Shown here one piece after another: positions 25,701 to 40,700 of a stretch of 64,000 nt of DNA; the first letter of the stretch is position 1; every line of letters starts with the position of its first letter. Origin of the DNA: Bufo bufo (taxonomy: Eukaryota; Chordata; Amphibia; Anura; Bufonidae). The position numbers were made by a program, and so were the translations under genes. The stretch lies in assembly GCF_905171765.1 (NCBI RefSeq), contig NC_053397.1, positions 4,668,946-4,732,945 of the forward strand. Direction: 5' to 3'. The notes under the pieces were generated by a model that had not been told where the DNA came from, made no database searches, and worked only from the letters and a program-made list of their open reading frames with translations.

Positions 25701-28700
25701 ACATGAGATCCAGGGGGGGGGGCCGCAGCATACAACATGAGATCCAGGGGGGGGCCGCAGCATACAACATGAGATCCAGGGGGGGCCGCAGCATACAACA
25801 TGAGATCCAGGGGGGGGGCCGCAGCATACAACATGAGATCCAGGGGGGGGCCGCAGCATACAACATGAGATCCAGGGGGGGGCCGCAGCATACAACATGA
25901 GATCCAGGGGGGGGGCCGCAGCATACAACATGAGATCCAGGGGGGGCCGCAGCATACAACATGAGATCCAGGGGGGGGCCGCAGCATACAACATGAGATC
26001 CAGGGGGGGGGCCGCAGCATACAACATGAGATCCAGGGGGGGGGGCCGCAGCATACAACATGAGATCCAGGGGGGGGGCCGCAGCATACAACATGAGATC
26101 CAGGGGGGGCCGCAGCATACAACATGAGATCCAGGGGGGGCCGCAGCATACAACATGAGATCCAGGGGGGGGCCGCAGCATACAACATGAGATCCAGGGG
26201 GGGCCGCAGCATACAACATGAGATCCAGGGGGACCCACCACATACAGCGTGAGATCCGGGCATGAGTATTAGATCAAGATGTAAACAATGAACTTCCCGA
26301 ATCACAGCAAGCAGAGATCTTGTATTGTAGGCTCCTGTTATTACAAATCTGGAGTCTAACACATGAAAATCCCAGAGAGTCACCAGCAGCGGGCACCCGA
26401 CATTGCCCCAGACCGGCGCCAACACGTGGGGGATGGGCAGCAGAGGATTTAATCCCTAAAAGTCCTGCGTCCAGTGATTGGGGGGGGGGGGGGGGGCTGA
26501 TGGGTGGGGGAGGGGCACTGTGAGGGAGAAAGCCGCCCGCGGGCACCCGCCCCAAACACAGAAAGTGGGTCACATCAGCAGCCGGAGAGAGGAGCGACAC
26601 CACATGATGGGGGTGCAGTCCTGTATGCTGCTCCGGAACAACATCACAGGATTAGATACACAGCTCAGCAGACAGTATCACACATGATAGGATTAGATAC
26701 ACAGCTCAGCAGACAGTATCACACAGGATAGGATTAGATACAGCTCAGCAGACAGTATCACACATGATAGGATTAGATACACAGCTCAGCAGTCAGTATC
26801 ACACAGGATAGGATTAGATACACAGCTCAGCAGTCAGTATCACACAGGATAGGATTAGATACACAGTTCTGCAGACAGTATCACACAGGATAGGATTAGA
26901 TACACAGCTCAGCAGACAGTATCACACAGGATAGGATTAGATACACAGCACAGCAGACTGTATCACACAGGATAGGATTAGATACACAGCAGACTGTATC
27001 ACACAGGATAGGATTAGATACACAGCTCAGCAAACAGTATCACACAGGAGAGGATTAGATACACAGCTCAGCAGACTGTGTCACACAGGATAGGATTAGA
27101 TACACAGCTCAGCAGACTGTGTCACACAGGATAGGATTAGATACACAGCTCAGCAGACTGTGTCACACAGGATAGGATTAGATACACAGCTCAGCAGACT
27201 GTATCACACAGGATAGGATTAGATACACAGCTCAGCAGACAGTATCACATAGGACAGGATTAGATACACAGCTCAGCAGACAGTATCACACAGGATAGGA
27301 TTAGATACACAGCTCAGCAGACAGTATCACACAGGATAGGATTAGATACACAGCTCAGCAGACTGTATCACACAGGATAGGATTAGATACACAGCTCAGC
27401 AGACAGTAACACATAGGACAGGATTAGATACACAGCTCAGCAGACAGTATCACACAGGAGAGGATTAGATACACAGCTCAGCAGTCAGTATCACACAGGA
27501 TAGGATTAGATACAAAGCTCAGCAGACAGTATCACACAGGATAGGATTAGATACAAAGCTCAGCAGACAGTATCACACAGGATAGGATTAGATACACAGC
27601 ACAGCAGACAGTATCACACAGGATAGGATTAGATACACAGCTCAGCAGACAGTATAACACAGGATAGGATTAGATACACAGCTCAGCAGACAGTATCACA
27701 CAGGACAGGATTAGATACAAAGCTCAGCAGACAGTATCACACAGGATAGGATTAGATACAAAGCTCAGCAGACTATCACAGAAAGGGGGGGGGGGGGCAG
27801 GGACGGTCTTCAGTGTCCGTTTCATGGACCTCACGTCTCGTATCCGCGGAGGGCGTTAGATCTGGGCGCTGCAGGCGAGGGACGCACGGGTGACAGGAGA
27901 GCAGCCAAAATCTGCAGATAATTTCACGCTCCAGCCACATCCAAAGCTGCATTTACAGTTCTCGGCTGGTTTATCCTCTGCACAGTCAGTAATGTGGGGT
28001 CTCTACTGATGCTGTGCTGCTCAGTCCGAACCCAAACAGGAGCCCAAGTGTCAGCAGCAGGCAGCGCCAGGGGGGGTCCTCGCTGCCCCCCAGGAGGGAG
28101 GTGTGTGGGGGAGGGGCAATATCTGCAGCAATGCTCTATCACATGAACTGCTCTCACTGAAAAAGCAGAAATCCAAGAAAAAAGGAGAAAACTGATGAGA
28201 ATGGAGCTCTGGGGGACTCTACAGGTGGGGCGCCCCCTAGTGGCAGTTGTGCCAGGAGGTCTCCCCTGCCGTTCATTTTCTCTCTACACCTGTCAGACCT
28301 ATGCTGTGTGCGCTGACCAATCAGATGCCTTGTCTCTGCTTCTCACCCTCCCCTCTCACAGCACGAGTCTCAAACACAGGCTGAGGTCACCGCTCTCCTC
28401 GACCAATAAGCACACTGCTAAACCGCAGGATGTGAACTCTGCCCTCTAGGACCCTACACCGCCCCCCACCTCTGGGACCCTACACCGCCCCCCCCCCCCG
28501 CCCCTCTGGGACCCTACACCGCCCCCCCCCCCCCGCACCTCTGGGACCCTACACCGCCCCCCCCCCCCCCCCCCCCCGGCACCTCTGGGACCCTATACCG
28601 CCCCCGCCCCCCCCCCCCCCCACCTCTGGGACCCTATACCGCCCCCCCCCCCCCCCCCCCCCCCGCACCTCTGGGACCCTACAAATGCCCCCCCCCCCCC

Positions 28701-31700
28701 CCCCCCGCACCTCTGGGACCCTACACCGCGCCCCCCCCCCCCCCCCGCACCTCTGGGACCCTACACCGCCCCCCCCCCCGCACCTCTAGGACCCTACACC
28801 GCCCCCCCCCCCGCACCTCTAGGACCCTACCCCGTCCCCCCCCCCCCGTACCTCTAGGACCCTACACCGCCCCCCCCCCCACCTCTCGGACCCTACACCG
28901 CCCCCCCCGCACCTCTGGGACCCTACACCGTCCCCCCCCGCACCTCTGGGACCCTACACCGTCCCCCCCGCACCTCTGGGACCCTACACCGTCCCGTCCC
29001 CCCGCCCCCGCACCTCTAGGACCCTACACCGTCCCCCCCCGCACCTCTAGGACCCTACACCGTCCCCCCCGCACCTCTAGGACCCTACACCGTCCCGTCC
29101 CCGTCCTCCCGCACCTCTAGGACCCTACACCGCCCCCCCCCCCCCCGCACCTCTAGGACCCTACAACCGCGCCCCCCCCCGCACCTCTAGGACCCTACAC
29201 CGCCCCCCCCCCCCCCCCGCACCTCTAGGACCCTACACCGCCCCCCCCCCCGCACCTCTAGGACCCTACACCGCGCCCCCCCCCCCCCCCCCCCGCACCT
29301 CTAGGACCCTACACCGCGCCTCCCCCGCACCTCTAGGACCCTACACCGCCCCCCTCCCCCGCACCTCTAGGACCCTACACCGTGCCCCCCCCGCACCTCT
29401 AGGACCCTACACCGCCCCCCCCCCCCTGCACCTCTAGGACCCTACACCGCCCCCCCCCCCCCCACCTCTAGGACCCTACACCGCCCCCCCCCGCACCTCT
29501 AGGACCCTACCCCGCCCCCCCCCCCCGCACCTCTAGGACCCTACACCGCCCCCCCGCGCACCTCTAGAACCCTACAAGGCACCTCTAGGACCCTACACCG
29601 CCCCCACACCTCTGGGACCCTACACCGCCCCCCACCTCTGGGACCCTACACCGCCCCCCCCCCCGCACCTCTAGGACCCTACATCGCCCCCCCCCCCCCG
29701 CACCTCTAGAACCCTACAAGGCACCTCTAGGACCCTACACCGCCCCTGCACCTCTGGGACCCTACACCGCCCCCGCACCTCTAGGGCCCTACACCACCCC
29801 CGCACCTCTAGGGCCCTACACCACCCCCGCACCTCTAGGGCCCTACACCACCCCCGCATTTCTAGGGCCCTACACCGCCCCCGCACCTCTAGGGCCCTAC
29901 ACCGCCCCCGCACCTCTAGGGCCCTACACCGCCCCCGCACCTCTAGCGCCCTACACCCCCCCCGCACCTCTAGGGCCCTACACCGCCCCCGCACCTCTAG
30001 GGCCCTACACCGCCCCCGCACCTCTAGGGCCCTACACCGCCCCCGCACCTCTAGGGCCCTACACCGCACCCCACTTTAGGCCTTAAAGAGACAAATTATC
30101 AGATACGTAACCCTTTCACGCCGCGATGCCCATCCTTCTCCTCTGCATTGTCAGCACGCTATCTTACACGTCAGGTGTCAGGGACTTACCACGTACAGCT
30201 GCTTCCACAGAGACGTCCATTCTTGCAGCGTGGACGTCACCTCTGTGACGAGAGGGTCTTCCACAGGAACCACGGTTTCATACTGCCTGCAGGGGAGAAG
30301 ACACATGAGGGGTCACCACAGAGCTCCCCAATACCTGGCACTCTACTATTGGGGTGCCCCCTCCCCCCCACGGGCAACACTCAGATAATTGACACCTTTA
30401 TAAAACATCAGAACAGCAGGGCCCTAAAGACCCCACACCGTGACTGCAGAAGACGCCCCCGCACAGTCACCGCAGAAGACGCCCCCACAATGTAGCCGCT
30501 ATTTCCATGACAACTCCACCCCCTCATGTACACAAATGTCATGTGGCACGCGCGCTCTGGACAATATGGCAGCTGGTTGTCAGCTTCATATACTGGAGTC
30601 TTGGGCAATGTGGACTCCACATGCTGCTGCTCCCCCATGCTTTACACTGCAGCCCTGCTGAGACCAGGAGCGTGCACGCTGAGGTCTCCCTGAGCTCACA
30701 GGTTCAGGGCCCTAATCCCAGTACACAGTCTTTCAGCGCAAGCAACATTGCGTGGAGTCTACATGTTCTCTCTGTGTTACACACATGAAGGTGAATTAAC
30801 CCTTTAATGTGCAGGATTAGTCTGTGCTCTCCAACGGGACAGTAGTGTTATATCCAGTAACGGCGGACCAGATCCTATTCTGCATGTGACCCCCATACTG
30901 CCGCTCTACAGGCACCCCGCCCCCATCTCCTATAGCAACCGAGTGAACGGCTACGGTTCCCAGAATATCAACACTTGAACCGCTGACTGCACCCCCGGGG
31001 TTTATCTGTATGCACCCCTCAAAATGTACATACATCATATGATAGCACAGCCTGCCATGTCCTCACATATCATACAGCCTGCCATGTCCTCACATATCAT
31101 ACAGCCTGCCATGTCCTCACATATCATACAGCCTGCCATGTCCTCACATATCATACAGCCTGCCATGTCCTCACATATCATACAGCCTGCCATGTCCTCA
31201 CATATCATACAGCCTGCCATGTCCTCACATATCATACAGCCTGCCATGTCCTGCCATATCATACAGCCTCACATATCATACAGCCTGGCATATCATACAG
31301 CCTGCCATGTCCTGACATATCATACAGCCTGCCATATCATACAGCCTGCCATATCATACGTCCTGCCATATCATACGTCCTGCCATATCATACAGCCTGC
31401 CATATCATACAGCCTGCCATATCATACAGCCTGCCATATCCTCACATATCATACAGCCTGCCATATCCTCACATATCATACAGCCTGCCATATCATACAG
31501 CCTGCCATATCATACAGCCTGCCATATCATACAGCCTGCCATATCATACAGCCTGCCATATCATACAGCCTGCCATATCATACAGCCTGCCATATCATAC
31601 AGCCTGCCATATCATACAGCCTGCCATATCATACAGCCTGCCATATCATACAGCCTGCCATGTCCTCACATATCATACAGCCTGCCATGTCCTCACATGT

Positions 31701-34700
31701 CATACAGCCTGCCATGTCCTCACATGTCATACAGCCTGCCATGTCCTCACATATCATACAGCCTGCCATGTCCTCACATATCATACAGCCTGCCATGTCC
31801 TCACATATCATACAGCCTGCCATGTCCTCACATATCATACAGCCTGCCATGTCCTCACATATCATACAGCCTGCCATGTCCTCACATATCATACAGCCTG
31901 CCATGTCCTCACATATCATACAGCCTGCCATGTCCTCACATATCATACAGCCTGCCATGTCCTCACATATCATACAGCCTGCCATGTCCTCACATATCAT
32001 ACAGCCTGCCATGTCCTCACATATCATACAGCCTGCCATGTCCTCACATATCATACAGCCTGCCATGTCCTCACATATCATACAGCCTGCCATGTCCTGC
32101 CATATCATACAGCCTGCCATGTCCTCACATATCATACAGCCTGCCATGTCCTCACATATCATACAGCCTGCCATGTCCTCACATATCATACAGCCTGGCA
32201 TATCCTGACATGACATATCGCACAGCTTGGCATATCTTAGTTATAACACATACGATCACATATGAATGCACATATGATGGCACTGCCTGGCATCTCACAT
32301 GTTGGTGCAGTGTGGCATATCGTACATACAGCGGTGCAGTCTTGTGGCACATTTATGAGGCAGTGAATGAGTTAAATGACAAGCACCCCCCCACCTCCCG
32401 TCTGCAGATGTCTGCCTCCAATATCATGCATGCACAGCGCACATCCCAAGGGTCACGGCTGTCTGGGCAGGTGGGTGGCACATTGCCGGGTGCAGGGAGA
32501 ACCCCAGAAGGATGAAGCTCCTACCTCTCCGGCACCGCTGCCTCCTCTCCGAGCTGTGCAGTAATGAGGCGGCCAAAAAGGAGCGAAAAACAAACCTCCC
32601 ACGTACACAGCTCCCCAGAGCACACACCGCAGCAATGCACAACGAGAGTACACACAACCAGAGTACACACCGCACAGCGACACACAACCAGAGTACACAA
32701 CTAGAGACACACAACCAGAGTACACACCGCACAGCGACACACAACCAGAGTACACAACTAGAGACACACAACCAGAGTACACACCGCAGCAACACACAAC
32801 CAGAGTACACACCGCAGCAACACACAACCAGAGTACACACCGCAGCAACACACAACCAGAGTACACACCGCAGCAACACACAACCAGAGTACACACCGCA
32901 GCAACACACAACCAGAGTACACACCGCACAGCAACACACAACCAGAGTACACAACTAGAGACACACAACCAGAGTACACACCGCACAGCGACACACAACC
33001 AGAGTACACAACTAGAGACACACAACCAGAGTACACACCGCAGCAACACACAACCAGAGTACACACCGCAGCAACACACAACCAGAGTACACACCGCAGC
33101 AACACACAACCAGAGTACACACCGCAGCAACACACAACCAGAGTACACACCGCAGCAACACACAACCAGAGTACACACCGCACAGCAACACACAACCAGA
33201 GTACACACCGCACAGCAACACACAACCAGAGTACACAACTAGAGACACACAACCAGAGTACACACCGCAGCAACACACAACCAGAGTACACAGCGCAGCA
33301 ACACACAACCAGAGTACACAGCGCAGCAACACACAACCAGAGTACACACCGCACAGCAACACACAACCAGAGACACACAACCAGAGTACACAGCGCAGCA
33401 ACACACAACCAGAGTACACAGCGCAGCAACACACAACCAGAGTACACAGCGCAGCAACACACAACCAGAGACACACAACCAGAGTACACACACCACAGCA
33501 ACGCACAACCAGTGACACACAACCAGAGTACACTCCGCAGCAATGCACAACTAGAGACAAACAAACAACCAGTGACCCACAACCAGAGCACACACTGCAG
33601 CAATGCACAAACACAACCGCCAAGAGACACACAACCAGAGCACACACCGCAGCAATGCACAACCAGAGAGATACACAGAGCACACTTCACAACAAAGCAC
33701 AACCAGAGCACACACTGCTGCAACACACAGACAGCGACACACAACCAGCAAAGCACAACCAGTGAGATACAACCAGAGACACACTACAACAAAGCACAAC
33801 CAGAGATACAAAAAACAGAGCACACACGACCAGCAGCGCAGAACCAGAGATACAACCAACCAGAGCATACACTGCAGCATTGCACAAACACAACCGAGTG
33901 AGATACAACAAGAGACACACAACCAGCAGCAAACACAAGCACATCCAATAACGCGCACACACACACACACACACAACTGCCAGTGAATACAATGATACGG
34001 GAGCCCAGGTGACTTGTTTATAAACGATGCATCTCAGCTGTCCAGGAATGTAGTAAAGCTGGGCGACAACCTCTAGGAAAGGTAATGGCAGCCATATTGG
34101 TTGTCAGGCTGCGTTCCTGCGCTGGCATCAGACGTGCACTGACAGCTCTGTATTAAGAGGAACCTGAATTCCCAGCTTGGAGGATCCCACAAGTGAAGGG
34201 GGACGTCTAGTAAATGTGGCTGCCATCCTGACAAGTGTGTTAATGGCTGGTGCTCATGAAATATGCATGTTACAGGGACACATTACTATCCAGTGACCAG
34301 GAGAACATGAAATGTCATACACAGCCTTGGCGGGGACGTCACGTGTACAGTCACATAGGACTGATTGGTGTCGCTCTCCAGGAAAAGGCAGTATAAACAT
34401 AAAGGAGGTGGCACCGACTGTGCCGCTCGGCGTCCGCAGGCACCGACCTGTCAGACTGATCACCGGCGCCACCTCAATCTGTGGCAGCTGCTTACCCTGC
34501 AGGAGCCGAAAATGTCAGAGACTGGATCAACTTACAAGATGCTTTTAACGGTCCCCACACACAGAGGACTGGACCTGGGACTTCTCTGTCAGTTACCAAA
34601 GACGCAGCAAATCTACCTAACTGCAAACACTTTACAGGCCATGAGTTACATCATGTTACAACCAGAGCTGCATCCCCAATTCTGAAGTTACTCCATGTCT

Positions 34701-37700
34701 TACACTGCATTCACAACCAGATCTGCATTTACAATTCTGATACCTCTAGTGCTTACAGACTGTGTGGTGTCCTCGCTACATCTCCCATAATGCACCACAT
34801 CAGAGCATGCCCGCTCCAGACACTAAACTGGCAGGGCGCAGCAGAAAGATTTGGGGTATTATAAGAGTGAATTGGTAAGGGCAAAATGTGGAAGTCAGCG
34901 GAGTACAAGAAATTATATAACTGCATAAATGTGATTGATGCTTTGGAAATGACTGGAGGATAAGACATGCAGTAACCGCAGAACTGGGAAGGCAGCTTTA
35001 GATGCGACTAGAGCACAAGACATGACAACAGTATAATTGCGAGTGCAGCTCTGCATGTAACTAGAGTAAAAGAAATGGTCTAACAGCAGATTTGGGAATG
35101 CAGCTCTGGATGTGACCACAGCTCGTCTTGGTGAAATCTTCATCTCATTCGTTCCATAGGTGACATCTGCCCGGAAGCTTCAGAGGACTACACCTCAATA
35201 TCCACGTTTCTTGGAGACGTCTCGCGTGCTGATGTATGAAGGACGACTTCCCGTCACCTCTCACTTCTCATCTGGGTCTACAAAAGCCTCCATGTTCCTG
35301 TCACTGACACCCATGAGCGACGCGGCGGCGGCGGCACACACTCCTCCTATGGCGCTGGCGGCAGCCACATGATCGCCCTTCATGGGATGAGAATTGATAC
35401 ATTTGTTCCTCTGCTACAATGTCTCCGATTCTGATACATTGTGGGTAGAGCCTGGGGTATGATGCCGGAGCGAGGCCTCCTGACCCCCCTGCAGCCGGTT
35501 ACCCTGCCTTCATTTCTGGGGCAGGATGTAGCTGTCCAACTACCACACTCGGCCATGTTTATTTGCATGGGGCTGCTGTTTCTGTCATCCGCTCATCCCT
35601 CTCCCAGCTCTTCAGGACAGTCAGTCACAGCTCTACAATCCTCCTGTCACTGAGCAGAGCCTGCACCTGTATTAAACACTCCCACCCCATGTGTGGCCCC
35701 TGAGGCCTCCGGCCTGACTCACCCTCTGTTGCTGACTGTGGCCTTCTTCAGGTGGATGATATTGGCCGGGAAGATTCCCTGCAGAGAAGACAAGACGTCA
35801 GAGAAAGATTCAGAGGAAAAAAAAACTTTATATTCAGTGTGAAAAATTGACAAAATCAGCGACGAGACCCAGTGAGGATCCCCCCTCCTCCCACACACAC
35901 TGGGGCAGCCCCCTGAAGCTGCAGAGGAGACCCCCACACCTGGAGAGGAGACCTCTGCAGCAAAGGAGGATGGAGAAGGCTGCTTTACCGTATCACTGCA
36001 CGACAGCCATGGACAAGAAGAAACTACAGAGACCCTTCAGTTCTGAAGCTGCAGAATAGTGAGTGCAGCTCTGGAGTATAATACAGGATGTACCTCAGGA
36101 TCATAAGTAATGTATGTACACATTGACTGCACCAGCAGAATAGTGAGTGCAGCTCTGGAGTATAATACAGGATGTAACTCAGGATCAGTACAGAATAAGC
36201 AATGTATGTACACAGTGACTGCACCAGCAGAACAGTGAGTGCAGCTCTGGAGTATAATACAGGATGTACCTCAGGATCATAAGTAATGTATGTACACATT
36301 GACTGCACCAGCAGAATAGTGAGTGCAGCTCTGGAGTATAATACAGGATGTAACTCAGGATCAGTACAGGATAAGCAATGTATGTACACAGTGACTGCAC
36401 CAGCAGAACAGTGAGTGCAGCTCTGGAGTATAATACAGGATGTAACTCAGGATCAGTACAGGATAAGTAATGTATGTACACAGTGACTGCACCAGCAGAA
36501 TAGTGAGTGCAGCTCTGGAGGATAATACAGGATGTAACTCAGGATCAGTCCAGGATAAGTAATGTAGGTACACAGTGACTGCACCAGCAGAATAGTGAGC
36601 GCAGCTCTGGAGTATAATACAGGATGTAACTTAGGATCAGTACAGGATAAGTAATGTATGTATACAGTGACTGCACCAGCAGAATAGTGAGTGCAGCTCT
36701 GGAGTATAATACAGGATGTACCTCAGGATCAGTACAGGATAAGTAATGTATGTACACAGTGACTGCACCAGCAGAACAGTGAGTGCAGCTCTGGAGGATA
36801 ATACAGGATGTAACTCAGGATCAGTCCAGGATAAGTAATGTATGTACACAGTGACTCCCCCAGCAGAATAGTGAGTGCAGCTCTGGAGTATAATACAGGA
36901 TGTAACTCAGGATCAGTACAGGATAAGTAATGTATGTACACAGTGACTGCACCAGCAGAATAGTGAGTACAGCTCTGGAGTATAATACAGGATGTAACTC
37001 AGGATCAGTACAGGATAAGTAATGTATGTACACAGTGACTGCACCAGCAGAATAGTAAGTGCAGCTCTGGAGTATAATACAGGATGTAACTCAGGATCAG
37101 TACAGGATAAGTAATGTATGTACACAGTGACTCCACCAGCAGAATAGTGAGTGCAGCTCTGCAGTATAATACATGATGTAACTCAGGATCAGTACAGGAT
37201 AAGTAATGTATGTATACAGTGACTGCACCAGCAGAATAGTGAGTGCAGCTCTGAAGTATAATACATGATGTAACTCAGGGTCAGTACAGGATAAGTAATG
37301 TATGTACACAGTGACTGCACCAGCAGAATAGTGAGTGCAGCTCTGGAGTATATACACAATACAGGATGCTACACGTTTTGTTCATGAATTAATCATCTGT
37401 TGCTTTTTTGCATTCAGTTTGTCTTTTATTAAGAGAATTATTAAAATCGGTCTGGAACGAGGCGCTGATGCCTAGATGACTCCTGTCAGCCATGAACCCA
37501 TCTCTAGAATCCAGTGCCAGAGGTCACATCTTCTGCTATTAGAAGCGTTATGTGCCCCTGGCACATGGAGCTGATTGTGCCCTCGACTTGGGGGCTTCTC
37601 AGGCTGTGGGGAGGTCAGCAGTGTCAACAATGAGCTGGGAAACTGTCTCCCGACCTGCTGGTCCCTACACGAAGGTCACTTTTGGCTCTGTGCTCAGGAC

Positions 37701-40700
37701 CCGGCATCCTTTTGAAGTTTCTATGGAGATGTGAAGAGAGAGTCTGCAATGAGTGGGTATAATGCTGCCATTGTGCTGACCCTCACCCGCCCCCGCCCGT
37801 CCTCACGTCCATCACTGCGGATTTCTCCTCATTCTGCGTTTTCTTACAATGGTTATTATAAAATGATCCCATTATCTTCAGTCAGTGGCAGGGAACCAAT
37901 CACTTCATACCCATGGGAGGACTACAAATCCCAGCACATCCATCTCACACAACAATGACAGCGCACACAAGACTATAGACTCTGCACAAAATGCATCTCC
38001 AAAATAATTAGCAGCATTAATTTAAGGGGAGTTACAAGAACTACAACATCTAGCATGCACTGCCACTTGTCGTAAAACCCTGGAGGCGGAGGGCCATGAG
38101 GAGGAGGGTAATAAGCAGGAGGAGGGCCATGAGGAGGCGGGTCATAAGCAGGAGGAGGGCCATGAGGAGGAGGGTCATAAGCAGGAGGAGGGCCATGAGG
38201 AGGAGGGTCATAAGCAGGAGGAGGGCCATGAGGAGGAGGGTAATAAGCAGGAGGAGGGCCATGAGGAGGAGGGTCATAAGCAGGAGGAGGGCCATGAGGA
38301 GGACGGTCATAAGGAGGCGGAGGCCCATGAGGAGGAGGGTCATAAGCAGGAGGAGGGCCATGAGGAGGAGGGTCATAAGGAGGCGGAGGGCCATGAGGAG
38401 GAGGGTCATAAGGAGGCGGAGGGCCATGAGGAGGAGGGTCATAAGGAGGCGGAGGGTCATAAGGAGGCGGAGGGTAGTAAGCAGGAGGAGGGCCATGAGG
38501 AGGAGGGTAATAAGCAGGAGGAGGGCGATGAGGAGGAGGGTAATAAGGAGGCGGAGGGCCATGAGGAGGAGGGTAGTAAGCAGGAGGAGGGCCATAAGCA
38601 GGAGGAGGGCCATGAGGAGGAGGGTCATAAGGAGGCGGAGGGCCATGAGGAGGAGGGTCATAAGGAGGCGGAGGGCCATGAGGAGGAGGGTAGTAAGCAG
38701 GAGGAGGGCCATGAGGAGGAGGGTAATAAGCAGGAGGAGGGCGATGAGGAGGAGGGTAATAAGGAGGCGGAGGGCCATGAGGAGGAGGGTAGTAAGCAGG
38801 AGGAGGGCCATGAGGAGGAGGGTCATAAGCAGGAGGAGGGCCATGAGGAGGAGGGTCATAAGGAGGCGGAGGGCCATGAGGAGGAGGGTCATAAGGAGGC
38901 GGAGGGCCATGAGGAGGAGGGTAGTAAGCAGGAGGAGGGCCATGAGGAGGAGGGTAATAAGCAGGAGGAGGGCGATGAGGAGGAGGGTAATAAGCAGGAG
39001 GGCGGCGATGAGGAGGAGGGTTATGAGGCAGCAGAGGAAGGTTGTGAGGCGGCGGAAGGGTCATGAGGAGGAGGCGGAGGAAGCTCATGAGGAGGCGGAG
39101 GAAGCTCATGAGGAGGCGGAGGAAGCTCATGAGGAGGCGGAGGAAGGTCATGAGGAGGCGGAGGAAGGTCATGAGGAGGCGGAGGAAGGTCATGAGGAGG
39201 CAGAGGAAGGCCATGAGGAGGCAGAGGAAGGCCATGAGGAGGCAGAGGAAGGCCATGAGGAGGCAGAGGAAGCCCATGAGGAGGCAGAGGAAGCCCATGA
39301 GGAGGCAGAGGAAGCCCATGAGGAGGCAGAGGAAGGCCATGAGGAGGCAGAGGAAGGCCATGAGGAGGCGGAGGAAGGCCATGAGGAGGCGGAGGAAGGC
39401 CATGAGGAGGCGGAGGAAGGCCATGAGGAGGCGGAGGAAGGCCATGAGGAGGCGGAGGAAGGCCATGAGGAGGCGGAGGAAGGCCATGAGGAGGCGGAGG
39501 AAGGCCATGAGGAGGCGGAGGAAGGCCATGAGGAGGCGGAGGAAGGCCATGAGGAGGCGGAGGAAGGCCATGAGGATGCGGAGGAAGGCCATGAGGAGGC
39601 GGAGGAAGGCCATGAGGAGGCGGAGGAAGGCCATGAGGAGGCGGAGGAAGGCCATGAGGAGGCGGAGGAAGGCCATGAGGAGGCGGAGGAAGGCCATGAG
39701 GAGGCGGAGGAAGGCCATGAGGAGGCGGAGGAAGGCCATGAGGAGGCGGAGGAAGGCCATGAGGAGGCGGAGGAAGGCCATGCGGAGGCGGAGGAAGGCC
39801 ATGCGGAGGAGGGTAATAAGCAGGAGGAGGGCCATGAGGAGGAGGGTAATAAGCAGGAGGAGGGCCATGAGGAGGAGGGTTATGAGGAGGCGGAGGAAGG
39901 CCATGAGGAGGAGGGTAATAAGCGGGAGGAGGGTCATGAGGAGGCGGCGAAAGGTTATGTGGAGGCAGAGGAGGGCGAGGATGGCCCCGAGGAGGAGGAA
40001 GGCCATGAGGAGAAGGGGTAATAAGCGGGAGGAGGGTCATGAGGAGGTGCCGGAGGGCCATGAGGAGGGGGAGGATGAATATAAGGAGGCGGAGGAAGGC
40101 CTTGAGGAGGAGGGTAATAAGTGGGAGGAGAGCCATGAGGAGGGTCATAAGGAGGCAGAGGAGGTATATGAGGAGTGGGTTCATGTGGAGGAAGCAAAGA
40201 AGAAGGCACTAAGAGGCAGAAGATAATGAGGAGGAGGGTAATGAGAGAGAAGAAGGTCATGAAGAGGCAGGAGGATGCTCATGAGAAGTGTTGAGCGGGA
40301 GGTGCCATATTCGATTTTGATGAAATTCGCGAATATTCGCTACAATAATAGTCTCATAATGGTCAAAATCTAATATTCGTCATTATTCTAGTTATCGCAA
40401 TTAATATGCGATTTAAATAAATCGCGTATTGTGATTTTAACTTAATGCAACTGTCTTATTGGTTTGATATCTAGAATTAGCGAAGATGACGAATATGACG
40501 AATGTATTTGTCATATTCCTCAAAACGAAGATAACTAAGTATTCTCCATCTCCGTTTTAGCTCCATATTCGTCAACTTCGCTAATTCTAGCAATCAAAAA
40601 GGAAGGTTGACTCTAGAGACAGCCGTGTTTAATTCGCTATGTGATAATATTACTTTGCTTTTTTTTTTTATAAATAAAATAATTTGAATACTTGATAAGT

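Noticed and set aside
30590..30630. Possible 5' exon of DOCK3 because of an ATGTGGACTCC-like string
   Set aside because: It is on the plus strand and lies downstream of SH3 exons 1-3. The true first exon must be above 58758.
32424..33992. Cys/Val-rich frames resembling keratin-associated or metal-binding proteins (minus strand)
   Set aside because: Reverse reading of a 28-bp minisatellite. The Cys pattern follows the repeat period and decays with the array.
37973..40226. A 677-codon Pro/His/Tyr-rich frame (minus) and a 641-codon Glu/Arg-rich frame (plus)
   Set aside because: Translation of purine-rich units that are multiples of three; all frames give equally long low-complexity products. 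No signal peptide, start context or flanking exons support a protein.
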